The translations under genes were made by a program, and so were the position numbers. The notes beneath the pieces are model-generated. The model was given only the letters and a program-made list of their open reading frames with translations. It did not search any database and was not told where the DNA came from. A DNA stretch of 64,000 nucleotides, from NCBI RefSeq assembly GCF_024623785.1, contig NZ_JANKBZ010000007.1, positions 124,001 to 188,000 of the forward strand. The letters are read 5' to 3'. Shown piece after piece: positions 17,281 through 26,767 of this stretch. Each line of letters opens with the position of its first letter. The first letter of the stretch is position 1. Origin of the DNA: Archangium lipolyticum. GTDB taxonomy: Bacteria > Myxococcota > Myxococcia > Myxococcales > Myxococcaceae.

Positions 17281-18474
17281 ATGCGAGAGAGGAACTGGAC
17301 ACGCCGCGAGTTCATGCGGCTCACGGGGCTGGGCTCGGTGGCAATGAGTCTGGCATGCACCAGGAGCACATGGACCGGGGTTCCCCAGCCCCCCAAGGAA
17401 CTCTGGGTCTACGTTGGCACGTACACCTCTGGTGGGAAGGGCGAGGGGATCTATCTCTGCCGGCTGGACCTGGCGACGGGGACCCTCCATCGGGTGGGTG
17501 TCACCCGGGGCGTGGCCGAGCCGTCCTTCCTGGCCATGGACCGGGAGGGACGCTACCTCTATGCCGTCAATGAGCTGACGGAGCTCGATGGCAAGCCCGG
17601 TGGCGCAGTGAGTGCCTTCCGCATCCATCCCCAGACACGGGAGCTGACCTTCATCAATCAGCAACCCACCCAGGGAGGCGCGCCCTGCCACCTGGCGGTC
17701 TCCGCCAATGGCAGGTTCGTGCTGGTCGCCAATTACGTCGGTGGAAACGTCTCCGTCCTTCCGGTCCGGCCGGAGGGTGGACTGGACGCCGCCATCGACG
17801 TGAAACAGCACGAGGGCTCGGGAGCCAATCCCAAGCGTCAGTCAGGCCCGCACGCCCATCAGGTCGTGTTGGATGCCGCCGATCGCCACGCTTTCGTGCC
17901 GGACCTGGGGCTGGACAAGATCATGGTCTACCGCTTCGACAGCGAACAGGGACGATTGACCCCTGGAGAGCCGGGCTGGGTGTCCACCCAACCCGGGGCG
18001 GGACCGCGTCATCTCACCTTCCATCCCAATGGACGGTTCGCCTTCGGCATCCACGAGATGAGCCCGACGATCACCGCTTACGCCTACGACGAGAAGTCCG
18101 GCGTCCTGAAGGAGCTACAGACCGTCCCGGCCCTGCCACCCGGCTTCACCGGGACGAGCTACGGCGCGGACATCCACGTCAGCCCCGATGGCCTCTTCCT
18201 CTATGGCTCCATCCGCGGTCACGACAGCATCGTCGTGCATGCCATTGATTCCTCGGGCCGGCTGACCTACGTGGAGCACGTGCTCACGCGAGGACGGTGG
18301 CCGCGCAACTTCGCCATCGAACCCACCGGCAGGTACCTGCTCGTGGCCAATCAGCACACCAACGACATCTTCTGCTTCGAAAGAGACCGCCAGACCGGAA
18401 GGCTGACGCCTGCCGGTGAGGCGGTGGAGATCCCCTCTCCCGTGTGTCTGCTGGTGGTTCCTCCCACGGTCTGA
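17281..18474 (+). CDS. Tat-exported lactonase family protein (6-phosphogluconolactonase/YbhE-like propeller)
   Basis: Seven-bladed beta-propeller of the lactonase family (PF10282). Blade signatures are VYVGTYTSGGKGEGIY, GRYLYAVNE, GRFVLVANY, GPRHLTFHPNGRFAF, GLFLYGSIRGHDSI and GRYLLVANQ. The N terminus carries a twin-arginine motif (TRREFM) and a hydrophobic segment ending SLAC, so it is predicted to be a Tat-exported lipoprotein rather than the cytoplasmic Pgl of the pentose-phosphate pathway. Its lactone substrate is unknown. ATG at 17281 is preferred because it starts exactly at the Tat signal. It is divergent from the DNRLRE lipoprotein and convergent with catalase. Confidence 0.9.
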   Translation: MRERNWTRREFMRLTGLGSVAMSLACTRSTWTGVPQPPKELWVYVGTYTSGGKGEGIYLCRLDLATGTLHRVGVTRGVAEPSFLAMDREGRYLYAVNELTELDGKPGGAVSAFRIHPQTRELTFINQQPTQGGAPCHLAVSANGRFVLVANYVGGNVSVLPVRPEGGLDAAIDVKQHEGSGANPKRQSGPHAHQVVLDAADRHAFVPDLGLDKIMVYRFDSEQGRLTPGEPGWVSTQPGAGPRHLTFHPNGRFAFGIHEMSPTITAYAYDEKSGVLKELQTVPALPPGFTGTSYGADIHVSPDGLFLYGSIRGHDSIVVHAIDSSGRLTYVEHVLTRGRWPRNFAIEPTGRYLLVANQHTNDIFCFERDRQTGRLTPAGEAVEIPSPVCLLVVPPTV

Positions 18475-18491
18475 CGGGCGGGCCGAGCCTG

Positions 18492-20177
18492 TCAGGACTT
18501 TCCGGAGGACCCCTCGCCCGAGGCCCGGGGAGAGGTGAGGGAGTCGCCCTTCGGGTCGGGGCCGCCCGTGGAGGATTGGAGTGCCTCTGGCGGGAGGCGC
18601 TCCTTCAGAGAGGCGGGCAGGGTGCTGGGAATGGCGAGCCCCAATCCCGCGGACACCCGCCGGCCGTATTCCGGATCGCACTGGCTGAAGTGCCAGAGCA
18701 TGCGCTCCTGGATCTCCCGCGTGCAGCCCTTCAGCGCGCCGACGAGGTTGCCGATGAGCTCGTCGCGCTCCCAGTCCTCGAACTTGCGGAAGCGCTCACC
18801 GGCCTGGCGGTAGTTGTTCTGCCGGTCGATTCGCTGCCGTACCACCTTGCCCGCGATGTAGGGGGTGTGGTCCGGGCCGTCCGGAGGGGCTTCGCGCAGC
18901 CCGCCCAGGCCCGAGGGCTCGTAGTTGACGTGCGGGTTGCGGGTGAGCTCGTTCTCCTCCGTGTAGGCCATCTGTCCCGCCTGCTGGTGGCTGGCCACCG
19001 GCCGCTTCGGCGCGTTGATGGGCAGTTGCAGGTAGTTGACCCCCACCCGGTAGCGCTGGGTGTCCGAGTACGAGAACGTCCGGCCCTGCAGGAGCTTGTC
19101 GTCCGAGAAGTCCAGGCCGTCCACCAGCACGCCCGTGCCGAAGGCGGCCTGCTCCACTTCCGCGAAGTACTCCACCGGGTTGCGGTCCAGCACCATCCGC
19201 CCCACGGGCCGCAGCGGGAAGCTGTCCTCGGGCCAGAGCTTGGTCGCGTCCAGCGGATCGAAGTCGAGCTCCGGGTGCTCCCCATCACTCATGTACTGCA
19301 CGCAGAGCTCCCACTCCGGTGGCTCGCCCCGCGCGATGGCTTCGTACAGGTCCTGCGTGGCGTGGTTGAAGTTCTTCGCCTGGATCTGTTCGGCCTCGCT
19401 CTGGAGGAGGTTCTTCACGCCCTGCCTGGGCACCCAGTGATACTTCACCAGGACCGCCTCGCCCCTTGAATTGACCCACTTGTAGGTGTTGACGCCCGAG
19501 CCCTCCATGAAGCGGTAGCTGGCCGGCAGGCCCCAGGGGCTGAAGAGGAAGGTGATCATGTGCATCGCCTCGGGTGAGAGGCTGATGAAGTCGAAGATGC
19601 GCCGGGCATCCTGCCGTTGGGTGACGGGGTCCGGTTTGAAGGCATGGACCAGGTCCGGGAACTTCATCGCGTCGCGGATGAAGAAGATCTTGAGGTTGTT
19701 GCCCACCAGATCCCAGTTCCCGTCCTCCGTGTAGAACTTGACGGCGAAGCCACGCGGGTCGCGCAGCGTCTCGGGGGAGTGGCCGCCATGGATGACGGTG
19801 GAGAAGCGCACGAAGACCGGGGTGCGCTTGCCCTTCTGCTGGAACAGCTTCGCCCGCGTGTACTTCGAGATGGGCTCGTCGCCGACAGCGCCGTAGGCCT
19901 CGAAATATCCATACGCCCCGGCGCCCCGGGCATGCACCACACGCTCGGGGATGCGCTCCCGGTCGAAGTGGGTGATCTTCTCGAGGAAGTGGTAGTTCTC
20001 CAACGTGGTCGGGCCGCGTGCCCCCACCGTGCGCACGCTCTGGTTGTTGGAGACGGGGTGGCCCTGCCGGGTGGTCAGCTGGTTCTCTGTCGCGTCCTTC
20101 GCCCGGTCGTTGACCGTGCCGTGCCCCGTCCCCATCGCGAGCTGCTTCAGCAATGCCGCGTCCGTCTTCCTGCTCAT
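18492..20177 (-). CDS. katA: Monofunctional heme catalase
   Basis: Decomposes hydrogen peroxide. Core motifs are present: the distal His in [12 protein letters not shown], the Asn in [13 protein letters not shown] and the proximal heme Tyr in [13 protein letters not shown]. The last has Ser where most catalases have Pro. Length (561 aa) is slightly above the small-subunit norm because of a short disordered C-terminal tail, but it lacks the flavodoxin-like domain of large KatE enzymes. ATG at 20177 ([13 protein letters not shown]) is chosen over the longer ORF. No peroxide regulator or Dps-type partner adjoins. The symbol katA is family-level only. Confidence 0.93.
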   Translation of the reverse strand: MSRKTDAALLKQLAMGTGHGTVNDRAKDATENQLTTRQGHPVSNNQSVRTVGARGPTTLENYHFLEKITHFDRERIPERVVHARGAGAYGYFEAYGAVGDEPISKYTRAKLFQQKGKRTPVFVRFSTVIHGGHSPETLRDPRGFAVKFYTEDGNWDLVGNNLKIFFIRDAMKFPDLVHAFKPDPVTQRQDARRIFDFISLSPEAMHMITFLFSPWGLPASYRFMEGSGVNTYKWVNSRGEAVLVKYHWVPRQGVKNLLQSEAEQIQAKNFNHATQDLYEAIARGEPPEWELCVQYMSDGEHPELDFDPLDATKLWPEDSFPLRPVGRMVLDRNPVEYFAEVEQAAFGTGVLVDGLDFSDDKLLQGRTFSYSDTQRYRVGVNYLQLPINAPKRPVASHQQAGQMAYTEENELTRNPHVNYEPSGLGGLREAPPDGPDHTPYIAGKVVRQRIDRQNNYRQAGERFRKFEDWERDELIGNLVGALKGCTREIQERMLWHFSQCDPEYGRRVSAGLGLAIPSTLPASLKERLPPEALQSSTGGPDPKGDSLTSPRASGEGSSGKS

Positions 20178-20315
20178 CAGGTGGCCCCCTGGCTTTCGTT
20201 GCGCCCACACCCTTCATGGCCAGGTGGCGGGACGCCATGGGCCGGAGGTACATCGAGCCGGAACCGGACACGGGTACCACGAGAGCGTCCACCACCCGTC
20301 AACGGCAGGAGCCGC

Positions 20316-21107
20316 TCAGCAGACCGCGTCGCGCGTCCAGTCGTCGCGGCCATAGCGCTGCGCGACGAGCGCCTCGGCCCGCGCGCGCACGTGCGGGGCG
20401 AGCGGAGACCTGGCCCACGTCACGCCGAGCCGCTCGATGAAGCCCTGCTCGAGGGCCTCCGCCGCCTCGGTGTGGCTCACCTCGCGGCCCGCCGCTTCCG
20501 TCAGGTCCACCATCGCCCCGCGCAGCCGCTCCGGCGTCAGGCCGAACAGCCGTGCGTGCAGGGCGTAGTCCGTCGTGAGCGGCAGCGCGCCGTGTTGCAG
20601 GAAGGCGCCCTTCTGCCGCCGCTGCGCGCTGCCCACGAGCTTGCGCCCTTCCACCTTCAGCTCCTTGAGGGCGGGCGTGAGGAAGCACGCGCCGCTCGCC
20701 GGGTTGCGCTCGGGCCGCGAGGGCTCCAGCTCGGCCCGCACGCCGAATCGCCGCGCCAGCCCCGCGGCGATGGCCTCTGATAGCAGCGTGTAGTTCTGCT
20801 CGATGTTGTCGGTGAACGGTGACGCGACGCGGGCCACGAAGCTGTACGTGAGCTCTCCGTGATGCAGCACTCCGGAGCCTCCGGTCACCCGGCGGACCAT
20901 GTCGAGACCCTCGGCGCGTGCCGCGTCCGCATCGACGCTGCCGTAGGCCTGCGTGCGGCCGAGGCTGAGGCAGCCCGGACGGAAGACGTAGAGCCTCAGG
21001 GTGGGAACGAAGTCCTCCCGCGCGCTCGCTTCATCGAGCAGCGCCTCGTCGAGTGCCATCTGCCAGACTCCGGGCGCTTCCTCCAAGGGGTCGATGAGCT
21101 TCCACAT
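20316..21107 (-). CDS. Lipoyl/octanoyl protein transferase (LipM/LplA-like)
   Basis: Biotin/lipoate A/B ligase fold, 263 aa, in the cytoplasm. It attaches octanoyl or lipoyl groups to carrier lysines of GcvH or E2 subunits. Motifs are LSLGRTQ, the substrate-binding RRVTGGSGVLHH, ELTYSF, and GRKLVGSAQRR with the Lys that contacts the acyl-adenylate. A Cys in SGACFLTP sits where LipM-type octanoyltransferases keep their catalytic Cys, favouring LipM over LplA. There is no C-terminal LplA accessory domain. ATG at 21107 follows AGAGGA. It is divergent from the SulP operon over a 320-base gap containing an unusual repeat. Confidence 0.82.
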   Translation of the reverse strand: MWKLIDPLEEAPGVWQMALDEALLDEASAREDFVPTLRLYVFRPGCLSLGRTQAYGSVDADAARAEGLDMVRRVTGGSGVLHHGELTYSFVARVASPFTDNIEQNYTLLSEAIAAGLARRFGVRAELEPSRPERNPASGACFLTPALKELKVEGRKLVGSAQRRQKGAFLQHGALPLTTDYALHARLFGLTPERLRGAMVDLTEAAGREVSHTEAAEALEQGFIERLGVTWARSPLAPHVRARAEALVAQRYGRDDWTRDAVC

Positions 21108-21427
21108 GGGGCCATCCTCTTCTTCTCTTCTCGGAACGCAATGGCTCTCTGTCGAGCGGACGGGGCGGAATGCCCCATGCCCCGCGACGCGGGGCGTCAT
21201 GCCCCATGGGTTTCGAACAGGAGTCCCGTTGCGCCGCCTCGTTTCCCTTTGACGGGTGTCTTCACGAATCCTGGCACACGCGTTGCTCAAGGGAATACGC
21301 GAACGAATCACCTGCTTCTCACCCTCGGCACTGATAGGCCAATCACTCTCACTGGCGCCGATGAAGCTCTCTCTTGTCCCCCCGCAGGGAGAGCAGCCCT
21401 CCATCCTTTGTCAAAAAGGAAGAATTC
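21108..21427. other. Divergent intergenic region (320 bases) between lipM-like gene and SulP operon
   Basis: No coding sequence is credible here. The region must hold both promoters. Its lipM-proximal part contains the inverted and direct repeats listed separately (21170-21208). The SulP-proximal 100 bases are less GC-rich and end in the ribosome site AAGGAAG just before the start codon. No riboswitch class was recognised. Confidence 0.6.
21170..21208. promoter_or_regulatory. Candidate operator: direct repeats flanking a perfect palindrome
   Basis: ATGCCCCATG occurs at 21170-21179 and again at 21199-21208. Between them lies a perfect 8-bp inverted repeat, GCCCCGCG-A-CGCGGGGC (21179-21195). 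It sits about 65-100 bases upstream of the lipM-like start and about 220 bases upstream of sulP. It has no T-run, so it is unlikely to be a terminator. It could be a regulator-binding site or an mRNA leader hairpin. Confidence 0.4.
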
Positions 21428-22909
21428 ATGGACCTGAAGTCGTCGCTATCGAAGGACGTGCCCGCCTCGTTGGTTGTGTTTCTCGTGGCGTTGCCGCTGT
21501 CGCTCGGTATCGCCGTGGCATCGGGTGCACCGGTGCAGGCGGGCCTCATCGCCGCCATCGTGGGCGGCATCGTCGTCGGCATCGCCGGAGGTGCCCCTCT
21601 TCAGGTGAGCGGACCGGCGGCGGGTCTGTCGGTCATGGTCTACGGGTACGTGCAGAAGTTCGGTTTCGAGACGACGTGCGTGGTCGCCGCGATGGCGGGG
21701 CTCCTGCAGATCGCCGCGGGTTCGGCGGGGATCGCCCAGGCGGCGCTCGCCATCTCGCCGGCGGTGCTGCACGCGATGCTCGCGGGTATCGGCATCCTCA
21801 TCGCGCTCGGCCAGATGCACGTCATGCTCGGCTACGCGCCCAAGGGCTCGGCCATCAACAACATCACCGGGCTCGTCGACTCCATCTCCCATGTGAACAC
21901 CAGCGCGCTCCTGGTGAGCGGGACGACGCTGTTCGTGCTCATCGCGTGGAACCGTTTCCTCGCCAGGAAGGTGCCGTTCCTCCCCGGCTCGCTCGTCGCC
22001 ATCGCGCTGGGCACGGCCGTGTCGTTCTTCGTTCCCGGTGAGATTCCCCACGTGGCCATCGGCTCCGGCATCTTCAGCAATCTGCACGCCCCGTCCCTGG
22101 GAGGCGCGCATCTCGAGGATATGGTGCTGGCGGCGCTGGCGCTCTTCGTCGTCGCGAGCGCGGAGTCCCTGCTGTGCGCGGTGGCCACGGACCAGCTCCA
22201 CCCGGGGGCCCGGGCGAACCTGAACCGCGAGCTGTTCGCCCAGGGGCTTGGCAACGTGCTCTCCGGGCTCGCCGGTGGCCTGCCCATCACGGGCGTCATC
22301 GTGCGCAGCTCCGCGAACATCGCCGCCGGTGCGCGTAGCCGCGTGTCCGCCATCCTCCACGGCGTGTGGATGCTCCTGTTCGTCATGCTCGCCTCGGGCC
22401 TGCTGGCGCGCGTGCCCATGGCGGCGCTCGCCGCGCTGCTCGTGCACGTCGGCGTGAACCTGGTGAAGCTCAAGGAGCTCCGGAAGATCGCCGAGTTCAA
22501 CGAGGCGATCGTCTACGGTGTCACCCTGGCCGGCGTCGTCTTCATCAACCTGCTGTGGGGCATCGGCATCGGCTTCGGTCTGGCGCTCGTGCTGCTGCTG
22601 CGCCGCACGGCGGCGATCGGGTTCCAGGTGGATGCCCGGGGCGAGGAGCTCCACGTCCGGCTGAGCGGCACCCTGAGCTTCCTCGCGGTCCCCGCCGTCG
22701 TGGCGAAGCTGCGTGCCCTGCCCGAGGGCCGGACCGTTCACCTGCGGCTCGATGTCGATCAGATCGACCATGCCGCCATCGAGGCCATTCGTGGCTGGCG
22801 GGTGGGCTACCAGAACGCGGGTGGCAGGGTGGTGAAGGAGCCACTGGACGTGCTCTGGCGCGAGCTCCGGTCGCCAGCGGGTTCCTCCGCTCCCTCCGCC
22901 GCGGCCTGA
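21428..22909 (+). CDS. SulP family anion (bicarbonate/sulfate) transporter
   Basis: Polytopic inner-membrane transporter (10-12 helices) with the SulP signature near the start (FLVALPLSLGIAVASG and GGIVVGIAGGAPLQVSGPAAGL). Its short C-terminal cytoplasmic STAS-like domain covers about residues 405-475. Some SulP proteins (BicA) carry bicarbonate with Na+. The position as first gene ahead of dabA points to inorganic carbon rather than sulfate, by inference. ATG at 21428 has an AAGGAAG site. The next gene starts 25 bases after the stop, so co-transcription is likely. Confidence 0.88.
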   Translation: MDLKSSLSKDVPASLVVFLVALPLSLGIAVASGAPVQAGLIAAIVGGIVVGIAGGAPLQVSGPAAGLSVMVYGYVQKFGFETTCVVAAMAGLLQIAAGSAGIAQAALAISPAVLHAMLAGIGILIALGQMHVMLGYAPKGSAINNITGLVDSISHVNTSALLVSGTTLFVLIAWNRFLARKVPFLPGSLVAIALGTAVSFFVPGEIPHVAIGSGIFSNLHAPSLGGAHLEDMVLAALALFVVASAESLLCAVATDQLHPGARANLNRELFAQGLGNVLSGLAGGLPITGVIVRSSANIAAGARSRVSAILHGVWMLLFVMLASGLLARVPMAALAALLVHVGVNLVKLKELRKIAEFNEAIVYGVTLAGVVFINLLWGIGIGFGLALVLLLRRTAAIGFQVDARGEELHVRLSGTLSFLAVPAVVAKLRALPEGRTVHLRLDVDQIDHAAIEAIRGWRVGYQNAGGRVVKEPLDVLWRELRSPAGSSAPSAAA

Positions 22910-22934
22910 AGCGGACGAAAGGAAACGACGCCAC

Positions 22935-25469
22935 ATGGATACCACCGCCCTCGTGGACGGGTGGCTCGACGAGTGCCGCCCGAAGTTGCCCATCCAGAAT
23001 CCTCTCTGGGCCTACATCCACAACAACATCCTGATCAACCTCGAGGACCGTCCGTTCCATGAGGCGGTGCGAGAGGCGGCCGCGCTGTACCGGGCGCGGC
23101 CGTATGAGACCGAGTCCTTCTACCGCGCGGAGCTGGAGCGCGGCCGGATCCGGCGCGACTGTCTGGACGCGGTGCTCGCGTCGGCCCTTCCGGGGAGTGG
23201 GAAGGGCCGGGTGGAGCGCTTCCTGTCGGATGCGTCCGTCGGCAACGACGTGCCTCCAGCCTCCCTGCTGCGGATTGCCCCACGCCTGGATGCCGAGTAC
23301 CACGCGTCCTACGATCGGCAGTTGCAGGACTTCCTCGTGCCGCTCGTCGCCTCGTTCCTGGATCAGGGCATGGCGCACTGGACCAATCCCTACCGGACAG
23401 GCGCGCTCTGGGGCTTCTTCCTGGCGAGCGTGCACGCCACGCCGGGGTGGGGTTTCGACTGGGCGGGCACGCTGAAGGCGCGGCTGGAGGCGCATGAGCG
23501 GGCCGGCCGGTCGGTGGAGGCCATCATCGAGGCCGAGGTGCACGAGGCCGCCCCGGTGGGGCGCGGGGCCGCGTACTGCCTGGAGACGCTCTTCGCGCTG
23601 AAGGGCTGGTCGGGGATGATCCTGCGGCTCGAGGCCGATCCGGCGATCGCTCCCGTGGAGGCGCCGCCCGCGTCCCTGAAGGACTGGCTGGCGGTGATGC
23701 TCGTCACCACGCACGCGCTCGATGCGTGGCTCCTGGAGCGGCATGGCCGTACCCGGGAGGAGCTGCGCGCGCGTCCGTTCCTCGCGCCCGAGACGGCCAA
23801 CCTGGGGCGCCTGCACCTGTGGCAGGAGGCCTATGAGCGTTCCTTCGCCGGTGACTTCCTCGCGCACGTCGAGAGCGGGCTCCGCCCCGAGTCGCGAGAG
23901 CCCCAGCGCGGTGCGCCGCGTTTCCAGGCGCTGGTGTGCATGGACGACCGGGAGGAGTCCTTCCGGCGGGCGCTCGAGTCCGAGGCGTGCGGGGTGGAGA
24001 CCTGGGGAGGCCTGGGCTTCTTCAGCGTCGACATGCGCTTCGAGGCGGTGGGCGCGGCCCGGCCGACGCGTCAGTGCCCCCCCGTCATCGAGCCGTCGCG
24101 GACCATCTCGGAGGTGCCGGTCGACGGTGAGGCCCAGCGGTTGGATCGGGCACGCCGCGCGGGCCGCGCCGAGGGCAGGGCGCTGCTCTCCGGTTTCTAT
24201 CACTCGCGCACGCTGATCCGCGGCTTCTTCATCTCGCTCGCGCTCGGGTTGCTGAGCTTCCTCCCGCTCGTGATGAAGGTGCTGCTCCCGAGCCGGATGA
24301 CCCGGCTGCGCCGCGCCATCCAGAAGCGAGCCTTCCCCCACCCGAAGACGCGCATCGCGCTGGATGTGACGGGTGGATACTCGCTGGACGAGCAGGCCAA
24401 CATCGTCGAGGGCGTGCTCCGGACGGCGGGCCTCACGCGGAAGTTCGCTCCCCTGGTGGCGATGATCGCCCACGGCTCGACGAACACGAACAACCCCTTC
24501 CGGCAGGCGTACGGCTGTGGCGCGTGCTCGGGCAATCCGGGCGCGCCCAACTCGCGCTCCTTCGCGCAGATGGCCAACCGTGCCGAGGTACGTGAGCGGC
24601 TCGTGGCGCGTGGGCTCGAGGTGCCGGCCACCACGCTCTTCGTTCCCTGCTACCACGACACCACCACCGACCTCGTCGAGCTGCTCGATCGGGACCTGCT
24701 CCCGGCGGAGCGCCTGGAGGAGGTGCGGGAGCTGATGGCGCGGCTGGGGCGCGCCGCCCGGATGAACGCGGTGGAGCGGTGCCAGCGCTTCGGCCAGGCG
24801 CCGCGTGGGAGCGAGGTGGCGGCGGCCCAGCACGTGCTCGACCGCGGTCATGACCTCGCGCAGCCGCGGCCCGAATACGGCCACAACCGCGTGGCGGCCT
24901 GCATCGTCGGGCGGCGGAGCCTGACGGAGCGCACGTCGCTCGACCGCCGGGCCTTCCTCGTGTCCTACGACCCGCGGCAGGACACGGGGGGCACGCTGCT
25001 GCGCTCGGCCGTGCTCGGCTCGGTGCCCGTCGCGGTGAACATCGCCATGGACTACTACTTCTCGCGCGTGGACAGCGAGGGGTTCGGCGCGGGGTCCAAG
25101 CTCCCGCTGAACGTCGTGTCCCTGCTGGGAGTCGTCACCGGCTCCAAGAGCGACCTGCGCATCGGCATGGCCCGGCAGATGGTCGAGCTGCACGAGCCCA
25201 TGCGCATCCTCGTGCTCATCGAGGCGGAGACGAAGGACCTGCTCGAGCTGGTCGAGACGCACCCTCGCATGCGCCGCATGGTGTGGGGCGGGTGGATGCG
25301 GCTGGGGCGGGTCGACCCGTCGTCCCGGGCCATCGAACTCTGGAATGGGAACGGCTTCACGTCCTGGCGCGAGCTGTGGCCCGAGTTCCTCACGGCGGCG
25401 GGTGATGCCGCCGCGCTGCCGGCGGTGCTGGATCCCCGGCGAGACCGTCCGGTCGAGGTGTACGCATGA
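22935..25469 (+). CDS. dabA: DabA, inorganic carbon transporter subunit (DUF2309)
   Basis: Catalytic subunit of the DAB dissolved-inorganic-carbon pump, a beta-carbonic-anhydrase-like protein that works vectorially with a proton-channel partner. All four zinc-site residues of the family can be placed: C335 and D337 in VCMDDRE, H513 in IAHGST and C528 in YGCGACSG. The H-to-C spacing (15) equals that of Halothiobacillus DabA (H524/C539). Length 844 aa is normal. An ATG with an AAAGGAAA site starts it. Its last codons overlap the start of the next gene (ATGA), indicating translational coupling. Confidence 0.94.
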   Translation: MDTTALVDGWLDECRPKLPIQNPLWAYIHNNILINLEDRPFHEAVREAAALYRARPYETESFYRAELERGRIRRDCLDAVLASALPGSGKGRVERFLSDASVGNDVPPASLLRIAPRLDAEYHASYDRQLQDFLVPLVASFLDQGMAHWTNPYRTGALWGFFLASVHATPGWGFDWAGTLKARLEAHERAGRSVEAIIEAEVHEAAPVGRGAAYCLETLFALKGWSGMILRLEADPAIAPVEAPPASLKDWLAVMLVTTHALDAWLLERHGRTREELRARPFLAPETANLGRLHLWQEAYERSFAGDFLAHVESGLRPESREPQRGAPRFQALVCMDDREESFRRALESEACGVETWGGLGFFSVDMRFEAVGAARPTRQCPPVIEPSRTISEVPVDGEAQRLDRARRAGRAEGRALLSGFYHSRTLIRGFFISLALGLLSFLPLVMKVLLPSRMTRLRRAIQKRAFPHPKTRIALDVTGGYSLDEQANIVEGVLRTAGLTRKFAPLVAMIAHGSTNTNNPFRQAYGCGACSGNPGAPNSRSFAQMANRAEVRERLVARGLEVPATTLFVPCYHDTTTDLVELLDRDLLPAERLEEVRELMARLGRAARMNAVERCQRFGQAPRGSEVAAAQHVLDRGHDLAQPRPEYGHNRVAACIVGRRSLTERTSLDRRAFLVSYDPRQDTGGTLLRSAVLGSVPVAVNIAMDYYFSRVDSEGFGAGSKLPLNVVSLLGVVTGSKSDLRIGMARQMVELHEPMRILVLIEAETKDLLELVETHPRMRRMVWGGWMRLGRVDPSSRAIELWNGNGFTSWRELWPEFLTAAGDAAALPAVLDPRRDRPVEVYA

Positions 25470-26767
25470 CTCCCCAGCTCCTCACCCTGTTCATCCTCGC
25501 CTGGGCCGCGTCGATTCCGCTGCTGCTCGGGGCGGCCCAGCTCACGGGGCTCCGGTTGCCCGAGCGGCTGGTGCAGGGGCTCGCCGTGGCGCATGCCACG
25601 GGGGTGCTCTTCGCCACCTTCGCGCTCTGTGTCGTGTTCGTCGCGGGCCCCTCGTCGATGGTGGAGGTGTCGACGCCGCCGCTGCTCGTCACGCACGGCT
25701 ACGAGTGGAGGGCGGTGCTGCTCATCGACCGGCTCTCCGTCACGTACCTGGCGCTCGTCGCCCTCATCTACCCCGTCATCGTGCACTTCTCCCGGCCGTT
25801 CTTCCATCGGGAGGAGGGTTCCCAGCGCTACTGGTTCCTGGTGACGCTGCTGGCGTTCGCGCTCGCGGTGGTGTCGCTGGCGGGCAACGTCGACGTGCTC
25901 TACCTGGGCTGGGAGCTGGTGGGCGTGTCGTCGGTGATGCTCATCTCGTTCTTCTGGCGCAACCTGCGCAGCGCCCAGAACAGCCTGCGCGCGCTCATCT
26001 ACTACCGCTTGTGTGACCTGGGGGTGCTCGGCGCGGCGATGTGGATCCACCACGCCTTCCCCAGCTCGGAGTTCTCACACTTCGCGGAGGACGCGATGGT
26101 GCCCTCTGCCCTGGGGGTGGCGTTCGCGTTGCTGTTCGGCACGCTGGCGAAGTCCGCCCAGCTCCCCATGTCGCCCTGGCTGCACCGCGCCATGGAGGGC
26201 CCCGCGGCCTCGAGCGCCATCTTCTACGGCGCGCTCTCCGTCCACCTGGGGCCGCTGCTGCTGCTGCGCACCAGCGCGCTGTGGATGCCGCACCCCTCGG
26301 TCCGGATCGTCATGGCCTGTATCGGGCTGCTGACGGCCCTCTTCGCGGCGTTCGTGGGACGCACGCGGCCCGATGCGAAGACCTCGCTCGCGTACGCGAC
26401 GATGGCGCAACTCGGCATCATGTACGTGGAGATCGCCGCCGGGCTGCACACGCTCGCGCTCGTCCACCTGTGCGCGAACGCGGGGCTGAGGACGTGGCAG
26501 TTCCTGCGCTCCTCGTCGCTCATCCAGGACTTCCAGGACAACCCCATCGTGGGCACGGACGTGCGGCTGCAGCGGCAGTCGAACCTGGAGCGCCTGCTCC
26601 CGGCCTCTCTGCGCGGCCGGCTCTACCTGGCCGCTTCGAGGCTCTTCTGGCTGGACAGCATCCAGTGGAGCTTCGTCGCGCGGCCCTTCCTGGGTCTCTT
26701 CTCGTGGCTCGCCGCGATGGAGGACCGTCTGCTCGGGGGCTCCCCGAGCGAGCAGCGGAGCAACTGA
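25466..26767 (+). CDS. dabB: DabB-like NADH-quinone oxidoreductase subunit L-type membrane protein
   Basis: Antiporter-like subunit (Proton_antipo_M), about 12 membrane helices. It is predicted to give DabA a proton path. The key charged residues of the NuoL family are present: Glu in LGWELVG and Lys in AKSAQLPMSPWLHRAMEG. At 433 aa it is shorter than NuoL and lacks the long lateral helix. Its ATG overlaps the dabA stop, and its stop overlaps the start of the next gene (ATGA at 26764-26769). This is the organisation expected for a membrane complex. DabB or MpsA is the best functional name, by context. Confidence 0.9.
   Translation: MTPQLLTLFILAWAASIPLLLGAAQLTGLRLPERLVQGLAVAHATGVLFATFALCVVFVAGPSSMVEVSTPPLLVTHGYEWRAVLLIDRLSVTYLALVALIYPVIVHFSRPFFHREEGSQRYWFLVTLLAFALAVVSLAGNVDVLYLGWELVGVSSVMLISFFWRNLRSAQNSLRALIYYRLCDLGVLGAAMWIHHAFPSSEFSHFAEDAMVPSALGVAFALLFGTLAKSAQLPMSPWLHRAMEGPAASSAIFYGALSVHLGPLLLLRTSALWMPHPSVRIVMACIGLLTALFAAFVGRTRPDAKTSLAYATMAQLGIMYVEIAAGLHTLALVHLCANAGLRTWQFLRSSSLIQDFQDNPIVGTDVRLQRQSNLERLLPASLRGRLYLAASRLFWLDSIQWSFVARPFLGLFSWLAAMEDRLLGGSPSEQRSN

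Noticed and set aside
18492-20177. Catalase inactivated by a changed heme-ligand motif
   Set aside because: The motif is [11 protein letters not shown] instead of SYPDTQ, but the proximal Tyr and the other catalytic residues are intact, so it is judged active.
22545-25262. A 905-codon open frame on the minus strand
   Set aside because: It is antisense to dabA, which has all catalytic residues. The shadow has no motifs and is full of Arg, Gln and His.
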